Shown here one piece after another: positions 25,614-33,914 of a stretch of DNA of 53,251 nt (position 1 is its first letter; the number at the start of each line of letters is the position of its first letter). This DNA comes from Marmoricola sp. (GTDB lineage Bacteria > Actinomycetota > Actinomycetes > Propionibacteriales > Nocardioidaceae), in the NCBI RefSeq assembly GCF_025965085.1, contig NZ_JAOPXP010000145.1, forward strand, positions 1 to 53,251, written 5' to 3'. Below the pieces are notes generated by a model. It had not been told where the DNA came from. It made no database searches and saw nothing but the letters and a program-made list of their open reading frames with translations. A program made the position numbers and the translations under genes.

Positions 25614-27599
25614 GTGGACCGCAGTGGCGACGCGCTGACCGGGCGCGTCCTCGACGGCAGATACCGCGTGGGTCCCCGGATCGCCCGCGGCGGGATGGCG
25701 ACCGTCTACGAGGCGACCGACCTGCGCCTGGACCGCACGGTGGCCGTCAAGGTCATGCACGAGGGGCTGGCCGACGATGAGGAGTTCGTACGCCGCTTCC
25801 AGCGCGAGGCCCGCTCCGCCGCCCGGCTCGCCCACCACAACGTGGTCGCCGTCTTCGACACCGGCGACGACGACGGCACGCTGTTCCTGGTCATGGAGTA
25901 CGTCCCCGGCCTGACGATGCGCGACCTGATCCGCAAGGAAGCCCCGATGTCTCCGGCCAAGGCGCTGTCGGTGATCGAGCCCGTGCTCGCTGCCCTCGCG
26001 GCCGCCCACGACGCCGGCATCCTCCACCGCGACGTCAAGCCCGAGAACGTCCTGATGGCCGACGACGGGCGGGTGAAGGTCGCCGACTTCGGGCTGGCCC
26101 GCGCCATCAACTCCGAGACCCAGCACACCGCGACCGGTGGCGTGCTGATCGGCACGGTCTCCTACCTCTCCCCCGAGCTCGTGGTCGACGGCCGTGCGGA
26201 CGCACGCGCCGACGTCTACGCGGCCGGCGTCCTCCTCTACGAGATGCTCACCGGCCACAAGCCGCACCAGGCCGCCAGCCCCATCCAGGTCGCCTACAAG
26301 CACGTCCACGAGGACATCCCCGCACCGTCTGCCTCGACCCCCGGCATCCCGCCGTACGTCGACGCCCTCGTCGCCCGCGCCACCGCCCGCGACCCCGACC
26401 TCCGGCCGGCCGACGCCCGCGTCCTGCTCTACCAGGTGCGCCGCGTCCGCAACGCGCTCGACCACGGCGTCGTCAGCGACCCCGACCTGATGTCCGACCT
26501 CACCCCGACCACACCGGTCGGCGGAGGTCGCACGCCCACCGGCGAGCTGCCGGCGCAGATCATCGAGCCCCACGACCTGAGCTCGCTCGACCACCCTTCC
26601 GACGACGGCGGGGTCTACGACCAGGAGCGCGACTCCCGGCTCGCACCCCGGTCACAGGAGCCGCCCGCCGCACCGCGCGGCCGTGCCACGGCCACGCCCG
26701 CCGCGCTGCCCCGCCACTCGCGTCGCGGCAGGGCGCTGCTCGGGGTGGTGGTGCTCCTCGCGATCCTGGCCGCCCTGGGTGGCTGGTACCTCGGAGTGGC
26801 CCGCTACACCCCCACCCCTGCCGTGCTGAACCTCAGCGAGGCCGCCGCCCGGGTGAAGCTGGACCGGGCGGGACTCTCGATGAAGGTGGAGAGGGAGAGC
26901 TTCGCGGAGAACGTCCGCAAGGGCTACGTGATCTCCACCGACCCCGCCCCCGGCGACCGGGTGCTGAAGGACGGCACCGTGAACGCGGTGATCTCGCTGG
27001 GTCCCGAGCGGCACCAGGTCCCCGACGTGCGGGGTCAGACGCTCGACGACGCCCAGCAGGCGCTCGACACCGCGAAGCTCGCGTACGGCGAGGCGATCGA
27101 GCGCTTCGACGAGACGGTCCCGACCGGACGCGTCGTCGGGACCGACCCTGCTCCAGGCATCGCCCTGCGTCCCAACACCGCGGTCGACGTGATCGTGAGC
27201 AAGGGCCCCAAGCCCGTCAAGATCCCCGACTACACCGGAAAGCCGGCCGATGCGGCCGAGAAGGCCCTGGTCAAGCTCGGCTTCAAGGTCGACACCACCG
27301 AGGTGAACAGCGACACCGTGCCCAAGGGACGGGTCGTCACGCAGACCCCCGACTCCGGCACGGGCAGGGCCGAGGACGTCATCTCGCTGACGGTGTCCAA
27401 GGGCCCGGTGCTGGTCGAGGTCCCCAACGTGATCGGCATGGGGCTCGACGCCGCGCGGCAGCGCCTGGAGGATGCCGGCTTCCGGGTGACGGTGCGTCAC
27501 GCCAGCCTCTACGTCGGCGTGCAGTACGTCGTCACGACCGACCCGGGCCGGGGCACCATGGCCCCGCGGGGCAGCACCGTCGTGGTCGGCATCGTCTGA
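25614..27599 (+). CDS. PASTA-domain Ser/Thr protein kinase (PknB/PknL type)
   Basis: Transmembrane Hanks-type kinase of 661 aa. The kinase domain (about 15-280) has the Gly loop IARGGMATVY, Lys46 in VAVKV, HRD at 138-140 and DFG at 158-160. A Pro-rich juxtamembrane region with Thr/Ser sites is followed by one transmembrane helix (about 374-396) and four extracellular PASTA repeats, which bind muropeptides or lipid II in related kinases. The GTG start has GGAGGAG 3 nt upstream, and TAAAGT (25563-25568) may be the -10. It is divergent from the Rv2175c-like gene, its likely substrate, and upstream of a cell-wall lytic enzyme. Confidence 0.94.
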   Translation: MDRSGDALTGRVLDGRYRVGPRIARGGMATVYEATDLRLDRTVAVKVMHEGLADDEEFVRRFQREARSAARLAHHNVVAVFDTGDDDGTLFLVMEYVPGLTMRDLIRKEAPMSPAKALSVIEPVLAALAAAHDAGILHRDVKPENVLMADDGRVKVADFGLARAINSETQHTATGGVLIGTVSYLSPELVVDGRADARADVYAAGVLLYEMLTGHKPHQAASPIQVAYKHVHEDIPAPSASTPGIPPYVDALVARATARDPDLRPADARVLLYQVRRVRNALDHGVVSDPDLMSDLTPTTPVGGGRTPTGELPAQIIEPHDLSSLDHPSDDGGVYDQERDSRLAPRSQEPPAAPRGRATATPAALPRHSRRGRALLGVVVLLAILAALGGWYLGVARYTPTPAVLNLSEAAARVKLDRAGLSMKVERESFAENVRKGYVISTDPAPGDRVLKDGTVNAVISLGPERHQVPDVRGQTLDDAQQALDTAKLAYGEAIERFDETVPTGRVVGTDPAPGIALRPNTAVDVIVSKGPKPVKIPDYTGKPADAAEKALVKLGFKVDTTEVNSDTVPKGRVVTQTPDSGTGRAEDVISLTVSKGPVLVEVPNVIGMGLDAARQRLEDAGFRVTVRHASLYVGVQYVVTTDPGRGTMAPRGSTVVVGIV

Positions 27600-27708
27600 C
27601 CCCTGGTCCCGCCGGCCACCTGCGTCGGCGCCAGGCGGTCATCTGACCCCTTCCGCCACTCCAGCCACACTGGTAACGTCGTACGCTCGTCAGCAGACGG
27701 AGGAACCC

Positions 27709-28557
27709 GTGTCACTTCCCCGACGCCGCCCGACCGCCAGCACCCCCCACCCCCGACGCGTACGCCGGGCGGCACGCCTCGCCACCCTGGCCAGCGCCCT
27801 GACCGCCGTCACCGTGCTCGCCCCACCCGCGCAGGCGACGCCCTGGCCGGGCCACCCGGACCGCTCGATCGTGCCCTACGTGGTGCGCGCCGGTGACACG
27901 GCGACCGGTCTCGCGGTGCGCTACCACGCCTGGACCGAGGAGCTGATCGACCTGAACCGACTCGGGCCGAAGGGCAGCCTCCACCAGGGGCAGACCCTGA
28001 GCATCCCGATCGTCGTCTCCGCCGTACGCCGCGCCGGCGGCCACGTGGCCCAGCACCGCACGCCCAAGGCCACCAGGGGTGCCGCCACGACACCGGTGCT
28101 CCTGCACCGGACCCGCCCACCCGGACGCGGCTGGCTGCACGCCGACCTGAGCCGCGAGCAGGTACGCCGCCTGGTCGTCGGCGTCGCACGCCGCTACGGC
28201 GTACCCCCGCAGCTCGCGCTCGCCGTGGCCTGGCAGGAGTCCGGCTGGCAGCAGAGGCGGATCTCCTCGACCGGTGCCCTGGGCGTGATGCAGGTGATGC
28301 CGGACACGGGCCGCTGGATGCGGTGGTACGTCGGCCGTCCGCTGCGCCTGCGCGACACCCACGACAACGTGCTCGCCGGGGTGATGACGCTGCGCGTTCT
28401 CCGGGCCTGGACCCGGCGTGACAAGACCGCCATCGCCGCCTACTACCAGGGGCTCGGCGCGGTACGTCGTCACGGCTACTACACCGACACCAGGCAGTAC
28501 GTTGCGGCGGTGCGCGCCCACGAGCGACGCATCGCGCGCACCGGAAGCCCGGTGTGA
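27709..28557 (+). CDS. Secreted LysM lytic transglycosylase
   Basis: A 282-aa exported muralytic enzyme. The Arg-rich signal peptide (about 1-43, ending AQA) is followed by a LysM peptidoglycan-binding module (YVVRAGDTATGLAVRYHAWTEELIDLNRL...LHQGQTLSIP, about 57-100). The C-terminal SLT-type domain carries candidate catalytic Glu177 in AVAWQESGW and then GALGVMQVMPDTG. The GTG start has ACGGAGGAA 4 nt upstream. TAACGT (27673-27678) or TACGCT (27682-27687) may be the -10. The stop overlaps the EamA start (GTGA). Confidence 0.9.
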   Translation: MSLPRRRPTASTPHPRRVRRAARLATLASALTAVTVLAPPAQATPWPGHPDRSIVPYVVRAGDTATGLAVRYHAWTEELIDLNRLGPKGSLHQGQTLSIPIVVSAVRRAGGHVAQHRTPKATRGAATTPVLLHRTRPPGRGWLHADLSREQVRRLVVGVARRYGVPPQLALAVAWQESGWQQRRISSTGALGVMQVMPDTGRWMRWYVGRPLRLRDTHDNVLAGVMTLRVLRAWTRRDKTAIAAYYQGLGAVRRHGYYTDTRQYVAAVRAHERRIARTGSPV

Positions 28558-29471
28558 ACCTGCCTGCCTCCCACGGCTCGCGGGTCACCCTGCTCGCCAC
28601 GCTGGCGCTGCTGGCGATGACCGCGAGCTGGGGGTCGACCTTCTTCCTCATCCACGACCTGCTCGACCGGGTGCCGGTGCTGGACTTCCTGGCGGTGCGG
28701 TTCGCGATCGCCTCGGTGGCGATCCTGCTGGTCTCGCCGCGGGCCGTCCGCAGGCTCTCACGCGACCGCCTGCGCCAGGCGGTCCTGCTCGGCGCGCTCT
28801 ACGGCGTCGCGCAGATCCTGCAGACCACCGGCCTGGCCCACACGGCCGCGAGCGTCTCGGGCTTCATCACCGGCATGTACGTCGTGTTCACGCCGCTGCT
28901 GGCCGCGGTGCTGCTCCGCTCCCGGATCGGGGCGCTGACCTGGGGCGCCGTACTGCTCGCGATCATCGGGCTCGGCGTACTCACCCTGGGGGATGTGTCC
29001 TCCGGCCTCGGTCTGCGGTACGGCGAGGCGCTGACCCTGGTCTCCGCCGGCATGTACGCCCTCCACATCGTCGGCCTCGGCGCCTGGTCGAGCACCGGGG
29101 ACGCGTTGGGCATGTCGATCGTGCAGTGCATCGTGATCGCCGTGATCTGCACGGGCGCCGCCGCGCCGGGCGGGATCGTGCTCCCCGAGAGGACCGGCGA
29201 CTGGCTCTCGGTCGTCTACATGGCGCTGTTCGCCGGAGCCGCCGCGCTACTGGGCCAGACGTGGGCACAGGCCCACCTGCCACCGACCCGGACGGCGATC
29301 ATCATGAGCATGGAGCCCGTTTTCGCCGCGCTGTTCGCGGTGCTGCTCGGCGGTGAGTCGGCTACGAGCCGGATGCTGCTCGGCGGATCGCTCGTGCTCG
29401 CCGCGATGCTGATCGTCGAGCTCGTCCCGCGGCGCAGGATCGAGGCCGAGGTGCCCCACATCGCCGTGTGA
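28554..29471 (+). CDS. EamA/DMT-family transporter
   Basis: A 305-aa membrane protein with about ten helices in two EamA repeats (first MTASWGSTFFLIHDLL, second YGEALTLVSAGMYALHIVGLG). Such carriers export metabolites or drugs. The substrate is not deducible. The GTG start overlaps the LysM gene stop, so it is translationally coupled to a cell-wall hydrolase, an unusual pairing. Helix pattern and the terminal PTRTAIIMSMEPVFAALFAVLLGGE motif are typical. Confidence 0.9.
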   Translation: MNLPASHGSRVTLLATLALLAMTASWGSTFFLIHDLLDRVPVLDFLAVRFAIASVAILLVSPRAVRRLSRDRLRQAVLLGALYGVAQILQTTGLAHTAASVSGFITGMYVVFTPLLAAVLLRSRIGALTWGAVLLAIIGLGVLTLGDVSSGLGLRYGEALTLVSAGMYALHIVGLGAWSSTGDALGMSIVQCIVIAVICTGAAAPGGIVLPERTGDWLSVVYMALFAGAAALLGQTWAQAHLPPTRTAIIMSMEPVFAALFAVLLGGESATSRMLLGGSLVLAAMLIVELVPRRRIEAEVPHIAV

Positions 29472-29518
29472 CGCCTTCCACATCGTGGATGGCGGTCTCG
29501 CCCACCGGGACGAGCGCC

Positions 29519-29524
29519 TAACCT
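29519..29524 (+). promoter_or_regulatory. -10 element of a leaderless transcript (class I DAHP synthase)
   Basis: TAACCT followed by 6 nt and the ATG at 29531. Confidence 0.55.
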
Positions 29525-29530
29525 CGATCC

Positions 29531-30556
29531 ATGGTCGTTGTGATGGCACCCGGCGCCACGGAGGAGCAGATCGCGCACGTCACCCAGCGCGTCGAGGAGA
29601 CAGGCGGGCAGGCGTTCGTCAGCCGCGGCGTCGTGCGCACGATCATCGGCCTCGTCGGTGACATCGAGTCCTTCCACGGCCTCAACCTGCGCAGCATGGC
29701 GGGCGTCCAGGACGTCTACCGGATCTCCGACCCGTTCAAGCTCGTCAGCCTCCAACACCATCCCCAGCGCTCCACCGTCCACGTCGGGCCGGCCGGTCGC
29801 CAGGTGCCGGTCGGCCCCGAGACCTTCGCCTTCATCGCGGGCCCGTGCGCGGTCGAGTCGGCCCAGCAGACCCTCGAGGCGGCCGAGATGGCCAAGGCCG
29901 CCGGCGCCACCATGCTCCGTGGCGGTGCCTACAAGCCGCGCACCTCGCCGTACGCGTTCCAGGGGCTCGGCGTGAAGGGCCTCGAGATCCTCTCCGACGT
30001 CCGTGAGGTCACCGGACTGCCGGTGGTCACCGAGGTCGTCGACGCGCGCGACGTCGCCGTGGTTGCCGAGCACGCCGACATGCTGCAGATCGGCACCCGC
30101 AACGCCGGCAACTTCGGCCTGCTCCAGGCCGTCGGTGAGTGCGGCAAGCCGGTGCTGCTCAAACGCGGCATGACCGCGACGATCGAGGAGTGGCTGATGG
30201 CGGCGGAGTACGTCGCCCAACGCGGCAACCTCGACGTGGTGCTGTGCGAGCGCGGCATCCGGACGTTCGAGCCCAGCACCCGCAACACCCTCGACATCTC
30301 CGCGGTCCCCGTCGTGCAGGCGATCAGCCACCTGCCGATCATCGTCGACCCCTCCCACGCGGGCGGGCGACGCGACCTCGTCGTACCCCTCTCCCGGGCG
30401 GCGATCGCCGTCGGCGCCGACGGCGTCATCGTCGACGTCCACGGCGACCCCGAGCACGCCCTGTGCGACGGTCCCCAAGCGCTCTTCGGTGCCGACCTCC
30501 GCGCCCTCGCGCAGGCCGTCCGCCAGCTCCCGCCTGTGGTGGGTCGCCGCCACTGA
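29531..30556 (+). CDS. aroF: Class I (type I-beta) DAHP synthase
   Basis: First enzyme of the shikimate pathway, condensing PEP with erythrose 4-phosphate. The 341-aa product has an N-terminal ferredoxin-like regulatory domain (MVVVMAPGATEEQIAHVTQRVEETGGQAF, about 1-70). A TIM barrel follows with FIAGPCAVES, MLRGGAYKPRTSPYAFQGLG, LQIGTRNAGNFGLLQ, VLLKRGMTATIEEWLMAAEY and PIIVDPSHAGGRRDLV, all typical of the KDO8P/DAHP type I-beta family. It is followed by a long palindrome. A second, unrelated class II DAHP synthase lies 8 kb away. Confidence 0.95.
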   Translation: MVVVMAPGATEEQIAHVTQRVEETGGQAFVSRGVVRTIIGLVGDIESFHGLNLRSMAGVQDVYRISDPFKLVSLQHHPQRSTVHVGPAGRQVPVGPETFAFIAGPCAVESAQQTLEAAEMAKAAGATMLRGGAYKPRTSPYAFQGLGVKGLEILSDVREVTGLPVVTEVVDARDVAVVAEHADMLQIGTRNAGNFGLLQAVGECGKPVLLKRGMTATIEEWLMAAEYVAQRGNLDVVLCERGIRTFEPSTRNTLDISAVPVVQAISHLPIIVDPSHAGGRRDLVVPLSRAAIAVGADGVIVDVHGDPEHALCDGPQALFGADLRALAQAVRQLPPVVGRRH

Positions 30557-30558
30557 CG

Positions 30559-30622
30559 GATAGTCCCTGACGTTCTGGCCGCCCAAACCGGACATCAGGG
30601 GGCCGGAACGTCAGGGACTATC
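30559..30622. repeat. 22-bp inverted repeat between convergent genes (stem-loop)
   Basis: Arms 30559-30580 and 30601-30622 are complementary over 22 bp. The single mismatch becomes a G-U pair in RNA. The loop is 20 nt. It starts 3 nt after the DAHP synthase stop and ends 17 nt before the threonine aldolase stop, so it could end transcription from both sides. No T-run follows, and the length exceeds an ordinary terminator. Confidence 0.8.
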
Positions 30623-30638
30623 GGGAAGAGTCGACCCC

Positions 30639-31640
30639 TCAGCCGGCCAGGATCTTCGCGAGCACGACCGCCGCCTGCTCCACATCCGCGCGATCGACGT
30701 CGAGGTGGGTCAGCATCCGCACCCTGGTCGGGCCGACCGCGCCGACCAGCACACCCTGGTCGCGGGCTGCGGAGACCGTCGCCGGGGCATCGGGTACCTC
30801 GACCACGACGATGTTGGTCTCGGTGAGGTCGGGGTCCGCGCCGCAGGCCCCCGCGAGGATGCGCGCGTGCTCGTGGTCCTCGGCCAGCCGCTCGAGGTGG
30901 TGGTCCAGCGCATAGAGCCCGGCAGCGGCGAGGACTCCGACCTGGCGCATGCCGCCGCCCATCCGCTTGCGGCGTACCCGCGCCTCCGCGATCTGCTCGG
31001 CGGAGCCCAGCATCGCCGAGCCGATGGGGGCACCGAGCCCCTTGGAGAAGCAGACCGCCATCGTGTCCGCGACCGCGCCGTACGACGCCAGCGGGGTCCC
31101 GGTGGCGACGTGCGCGTTCCAGATGCGCGCACCGTCCATGTGCACGCCGCAGCCCACCGCGTCCGCGTGGGCGCGCAGCTCCTGCAGGTCATCGAGGGGC
31201 AGCACGGTCCCACCGGCGAAGTTGTGGGTGTTCTCCACCGAGATGGCCGTCGTGCGCACGAAGAAGGGCCCCATGTCGGGCGCGTGCATCTCACGGATGG
31301 CGTCGAGATCGACCTGGCCGTCGGCGTTGGTCCAGGTCCGGCTGGTCAGCCCGGTCAGCGCACCGTGTGCTCCGAGCTCGGCCCGCAGGATGTGCGCCCG
31401 CGACTCGCAGAGCACCTCCTGGCCCGGACCGACGAGAGCAGCCAGCGCGAGCACGTTGGCCATGGAACCCGTCGGGGTGAACAACGCCGCCTCGAAGCCG
31501 AAGAGTCCGGCCACCCGCTCCTGCAGGTCCTCGACGGTCGGGTCCTCGCCGTAGACGTCGTCGCCCACCTCGGCCTCTGCCATGGCGCGGCGCATGCCCT
31601 CGGTGGGACGGGTGACGGTGTCGGAACGCAGGTCGATCAT
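30639..31640 (-). CDS. Low-specificity L-threonine aldolase (beta-eliminating lyase family)
   Basis: PLP enzyme of 333 aa that cleaves L-threonine/allo-threonine to glycine and acetaldehyde. It starts [16 protein letters not shown] and has [12 protein letters not shown], the PLP-contacting [37 protein letters not shown] and the Schiff-base lysine in [18 protein letters not shown] (about residue 200). The ATG lies 6 nt after TAGGCT, suggesting a leaderless mRNA. Related tyrosine phenol-lyase-type folds are excluded by the TA signature. Confidence 0.93.
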   Translation of the reverse strand: MIDLRSDTVTRPTEGMRRAMAEAEVGDDVYGEDPTVEDLQERVAGLFGFEAALFTPTGSMANVLALAALVGPGQEVLCESRAHILRAELGAHGALTGLTSRTWTNADGQVDLDAIREMHAPDMGPFFVRTTAISVENTHNFAGGTVLPLDDLQELRAHADAVGCGVHMDGARIWNAHVATGTPLASYGAVADTMAVCFSKGLGAPIGSAMLGSAEQIAEARVRRKRMGGGMRQVGVLAAAGLYALDHHLERLAEDHEHARILAGACGADPDLTETNIVVVEVPDAPATVSAARDQGVLVGAVGPTRVRMLTHLDVDRADVEQAAVVLAKILAG

Positions 31641-31646
31641 GCGACG

Positions 31647-31652
31647 AGCCTA
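31647..31652 (-). promoter_or_regulatory. -10 element of a leaderless transcript (threonine aldolase)
   Basis: TAGGCT on the minus strand, 6 nt before the ATG at 31640. Confidence 0.5.
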
Positions 31653-31799
31653 GGTGACCGGAGGGTGTCCCCGATCAGTCCGGGGTCCCGGACCGGGTGC
31701 CCGCTTCGCCACGGTGGGAGTCCCGTGCGCCCTCGGCACGTCGGCAGCCCGAACTGGTCCTCCGGCGCGCACTCCGGGTTCCCGCTGCCGGTGCCCGGG

Positions 31800-33854
31800 T
31801 CAGTGCAGCAGGTCGGGAGTCTGCCAGTCCTTGCCGAGCACGTGGTGGTCCAGGAAGGCCAGCACCGTCTCGTACCAGATCTTCGCGTGCTGGGGCGTGA
31901 GCACCCAGTGGTTCTCGTCGGGGAAGTAGAGGAACTTGTGCGGCATCTCGCCGTCCTCCGCCTCGGCGCGCGCGGCGAGCTCGGCCCACAGCCGCAGCCC
32001 CTCCCCGATCGGCACCCGGTAGTCCTTGTCGCCGTGGATGACCAGCATCGGCGTGACGATCCTGTCCACCGACCGGTGCGGCGAGTTGGCCTCGGCCATC
32101 GCCGGCGTCATCTCGCGCGACCAGTACCAGGGAGCGTCGGTCGTGGGGCCGAACTGGTCGAGGGCCCACAGGCTGGCGTGCGTGATGATCGCCTTGAAGC
32201 GGTCGGTGTGCCCGGCGACCCAGTTGGCCATGTAGCCGCCGAACGAGCCACCCATCGCCGCCGTGCGCGTCTCGTCGATGTCCTCCCGCTCGGTCGCGGC
32301 GTCCGTGGCCGCCATCAGGTCGGTGTACGGCGCACCGCCCCAGCTCCCCCAGCCGCGGGCGATGAAGTCGAGGCCGTAGCCGGTGGAGAGCGCCGGGTCG
32401 GGAAGGAGTACGGCGTACCCCTGCGCGACCGCCAGCCACGGGTTCCAGCGCCAGGACCACGCGTTCCACGAGCCCAGCGGGCCGCCGTGGATCCACAGCA
32501 GCAGCGGCGCCGGCGCGTCGGCGGAGGCTCCTTCGGGGAGGGCGAGCCAGGAGCGGACGCGGGTGCCGTCCTCGCCGGTGGTCTCGACCTCGGTGAGGAT
32601 GCCGGGGACCACCGGGGGGTCGATCGGTCCGAGCAGCACCGTCGAGTCCTGGTCGGGGGTGGTCGCGTCGAGGCGCACCGGCCGCAGGGGCTCGGCGTAC
32701 GACGACCGCATCGCGTAGACGTGCTGACCGTCCGGGGAGACCTGCACGTCGGAGTAGGCGAAGTCGTCGGCGGTGAGGCGCGTGACCTCACCCGTGGTGG
32801 CATGCATCCGGAACACCGGCGCGCGGCCGTCCTCGTCGGCGACGAGCACCAGCGAGGTGCCGTCGGGCGTCCACCGGATCGGACCGGCGGGCCAGCGGTC
32901 CCAGTCCCCTGTGAGGTCTCGGACCGCGCCGTCGGCGAGGGACACGACCGCGATCCTGAGGTCACCGGGATCGTGGGGGGTGGAGCGCTTCTCGCGCACC
33001 ACGACCACCCGCTGTCCGTCCGGACTGAACCGCGGGCCCGCGTGATCGAACTCGACGTCGTCGACGAGCACCCGCCGCTCGCCGGTCGCCACGTCGATCA
33101 CGGCCAGCGCCGTACGCAGCCCCCCGCGCTCGGGGACGCCCCAGGTGGTGACGACCGTCGAACCGTCCGGGCTCACGTCGTGGTCGAGGCGCTCCAGTGC
33201 CCGGCCGGCGTGCGGGGTGAGATCGGCGAGGTCGATGCGTGCGTCGACGCCTTCCTCGTCCAGCGAGCCGGTGAAGAGCCGGGGAGCGTCGGGGCCGAGG
33301 TCCTTGTCCCAGAACCTCACCGGCACGCTCTCGTGCAGGATCGCCTGCACCGCCTTGTCCTTGCGCTCCTTGCGCTTGTTCTTCTCGGCGTCGTGGGAGT
33401 CCGAGCTCGGGAAGGTCGCCGAGCTGAGCACGACGGTGCCGGCGTCCGCAGCGACGCGGACCTCCTCCACGCCACCGGGCCGCGAGGCGACCACTCGCGC
33501 CTCGCCACCACGAGCAGGCAGCAGCCACAGCATCGAGACCTCGTCGTCCTCGTCCTCGGCCTCAGGATCGGGCCGCGCCGAGGTGAACAGCAGCGAGCCG
33601 TCCGGCAGGAAGGCGGCACCGCCCTCGCCCTTGGCGCTGCGGGTCAGCCGCCGAGCCGCGCGCTCCCCGGTCGGGTCGACCTCCCACAGCGCGGTGACGT
33701 ACTTGGTGCGCTTGGGGTTCAGCGTCTGTACGGCGGTCACCAGCCGGTCGCCGTCCGGGGACAGGGTGAGGCCCGACCCACGGGGCAGGTCGATGTACGC
33801 CTCGAGGTCGTGGAACGGGGTGGGGCCGGGGTCGCGGGGTGCTGGCTCAGTCAC
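31800..33854 (-). CDS. S9-family prolyl oligopeptidase-like serine peptidase
   Basis: A 684-aa peptidase. The N-terminal beta-propeller (about 20-410) holds repeated 'SPDG' blades. An alpha/beta-hydrolase domain follows with Ser537 in MGGSFGGYMANW, Asp611 in HGDKDYRVP and His649 in PDENHWV. This order and the GGSFGG nucleophile elbow fit acylaminoacyl/dipeptidyl-peptidase relatives. No signal peptide is seen, so it is probably cytoplasmic. A Lys/Glu-rich insert (EKNKRKERKDK, about 157-167) interrupts the propeller. GTG start. Confidence 0.92.
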   Translation of the reverse strand: MTEPAPRDPGPTPFHDLEAYIDLPRGSGLTLSPDGDRLVTAVQTLNPKRTKYVTALWEVDPTGERAARRLTRSAKGEGGAAFLPDGSLLFTSARPDPEAEDEDDEVSMLWLLPARGGEARVVASRPGGVEEVRVAADAGTVVLSSATFPSSDSHDAEKNKRKERKDKAVQAILHESVPVRFWDKDLGPDAPRLFTGSLDEEGVDARIDLADLTPHAGRALERLDHDVSPDGSTVVTTWGVPERGGLRTALAVIDVATGERRVLVDDVEFDHAGPRFSPDGQRVVVVREKRSTPHDPGDLRIAVVSLADGAVRDLTGDWDRWPAGPIRWTPDGTSLVLVADEDGRAPVFRMHATTGEVTRLTADDFAYSDVQVSPDGQHVYAMRSSYAEPLRPVRLDATTPDQDSTVLLGPIDPPVVPGILTEVETTGEDGTRVRSWLALPEGASADAPAPLLLWIHGGPLGSWNAWSWRWNPWLAVAQGYAVLLPDPALSTGYGLDFIARGWGSWGGAPYTDLMAATDAATEREDIDETRTAAMGGSFGGYMANWVAGHTDRFKAIITHASLWALDQFGPTTDAPWYWSREMTPAMAEANSPHRSVDRIVTPMLVIHGDKDYRVPIGEGLRLWAELAARAEAEDGEMPHKFLYFPDENHWVLTPQHAKIWYETVLAFLDHHVLGKDWQTPDLLH

Positions 33855-33914
33855 CAGTACTCACTATCACGACCGATGTGGCGTGGTGTCCCGCCGGCCT
33901 CACCCCTCGAGAGC

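Noticed and set aside
27600-27708. Possible cyclic-di-AMP riboswitch before the LysM enzyme.
   Set aside because: The leader is under 40 nt after the likely promoters and shows no conserved fold.
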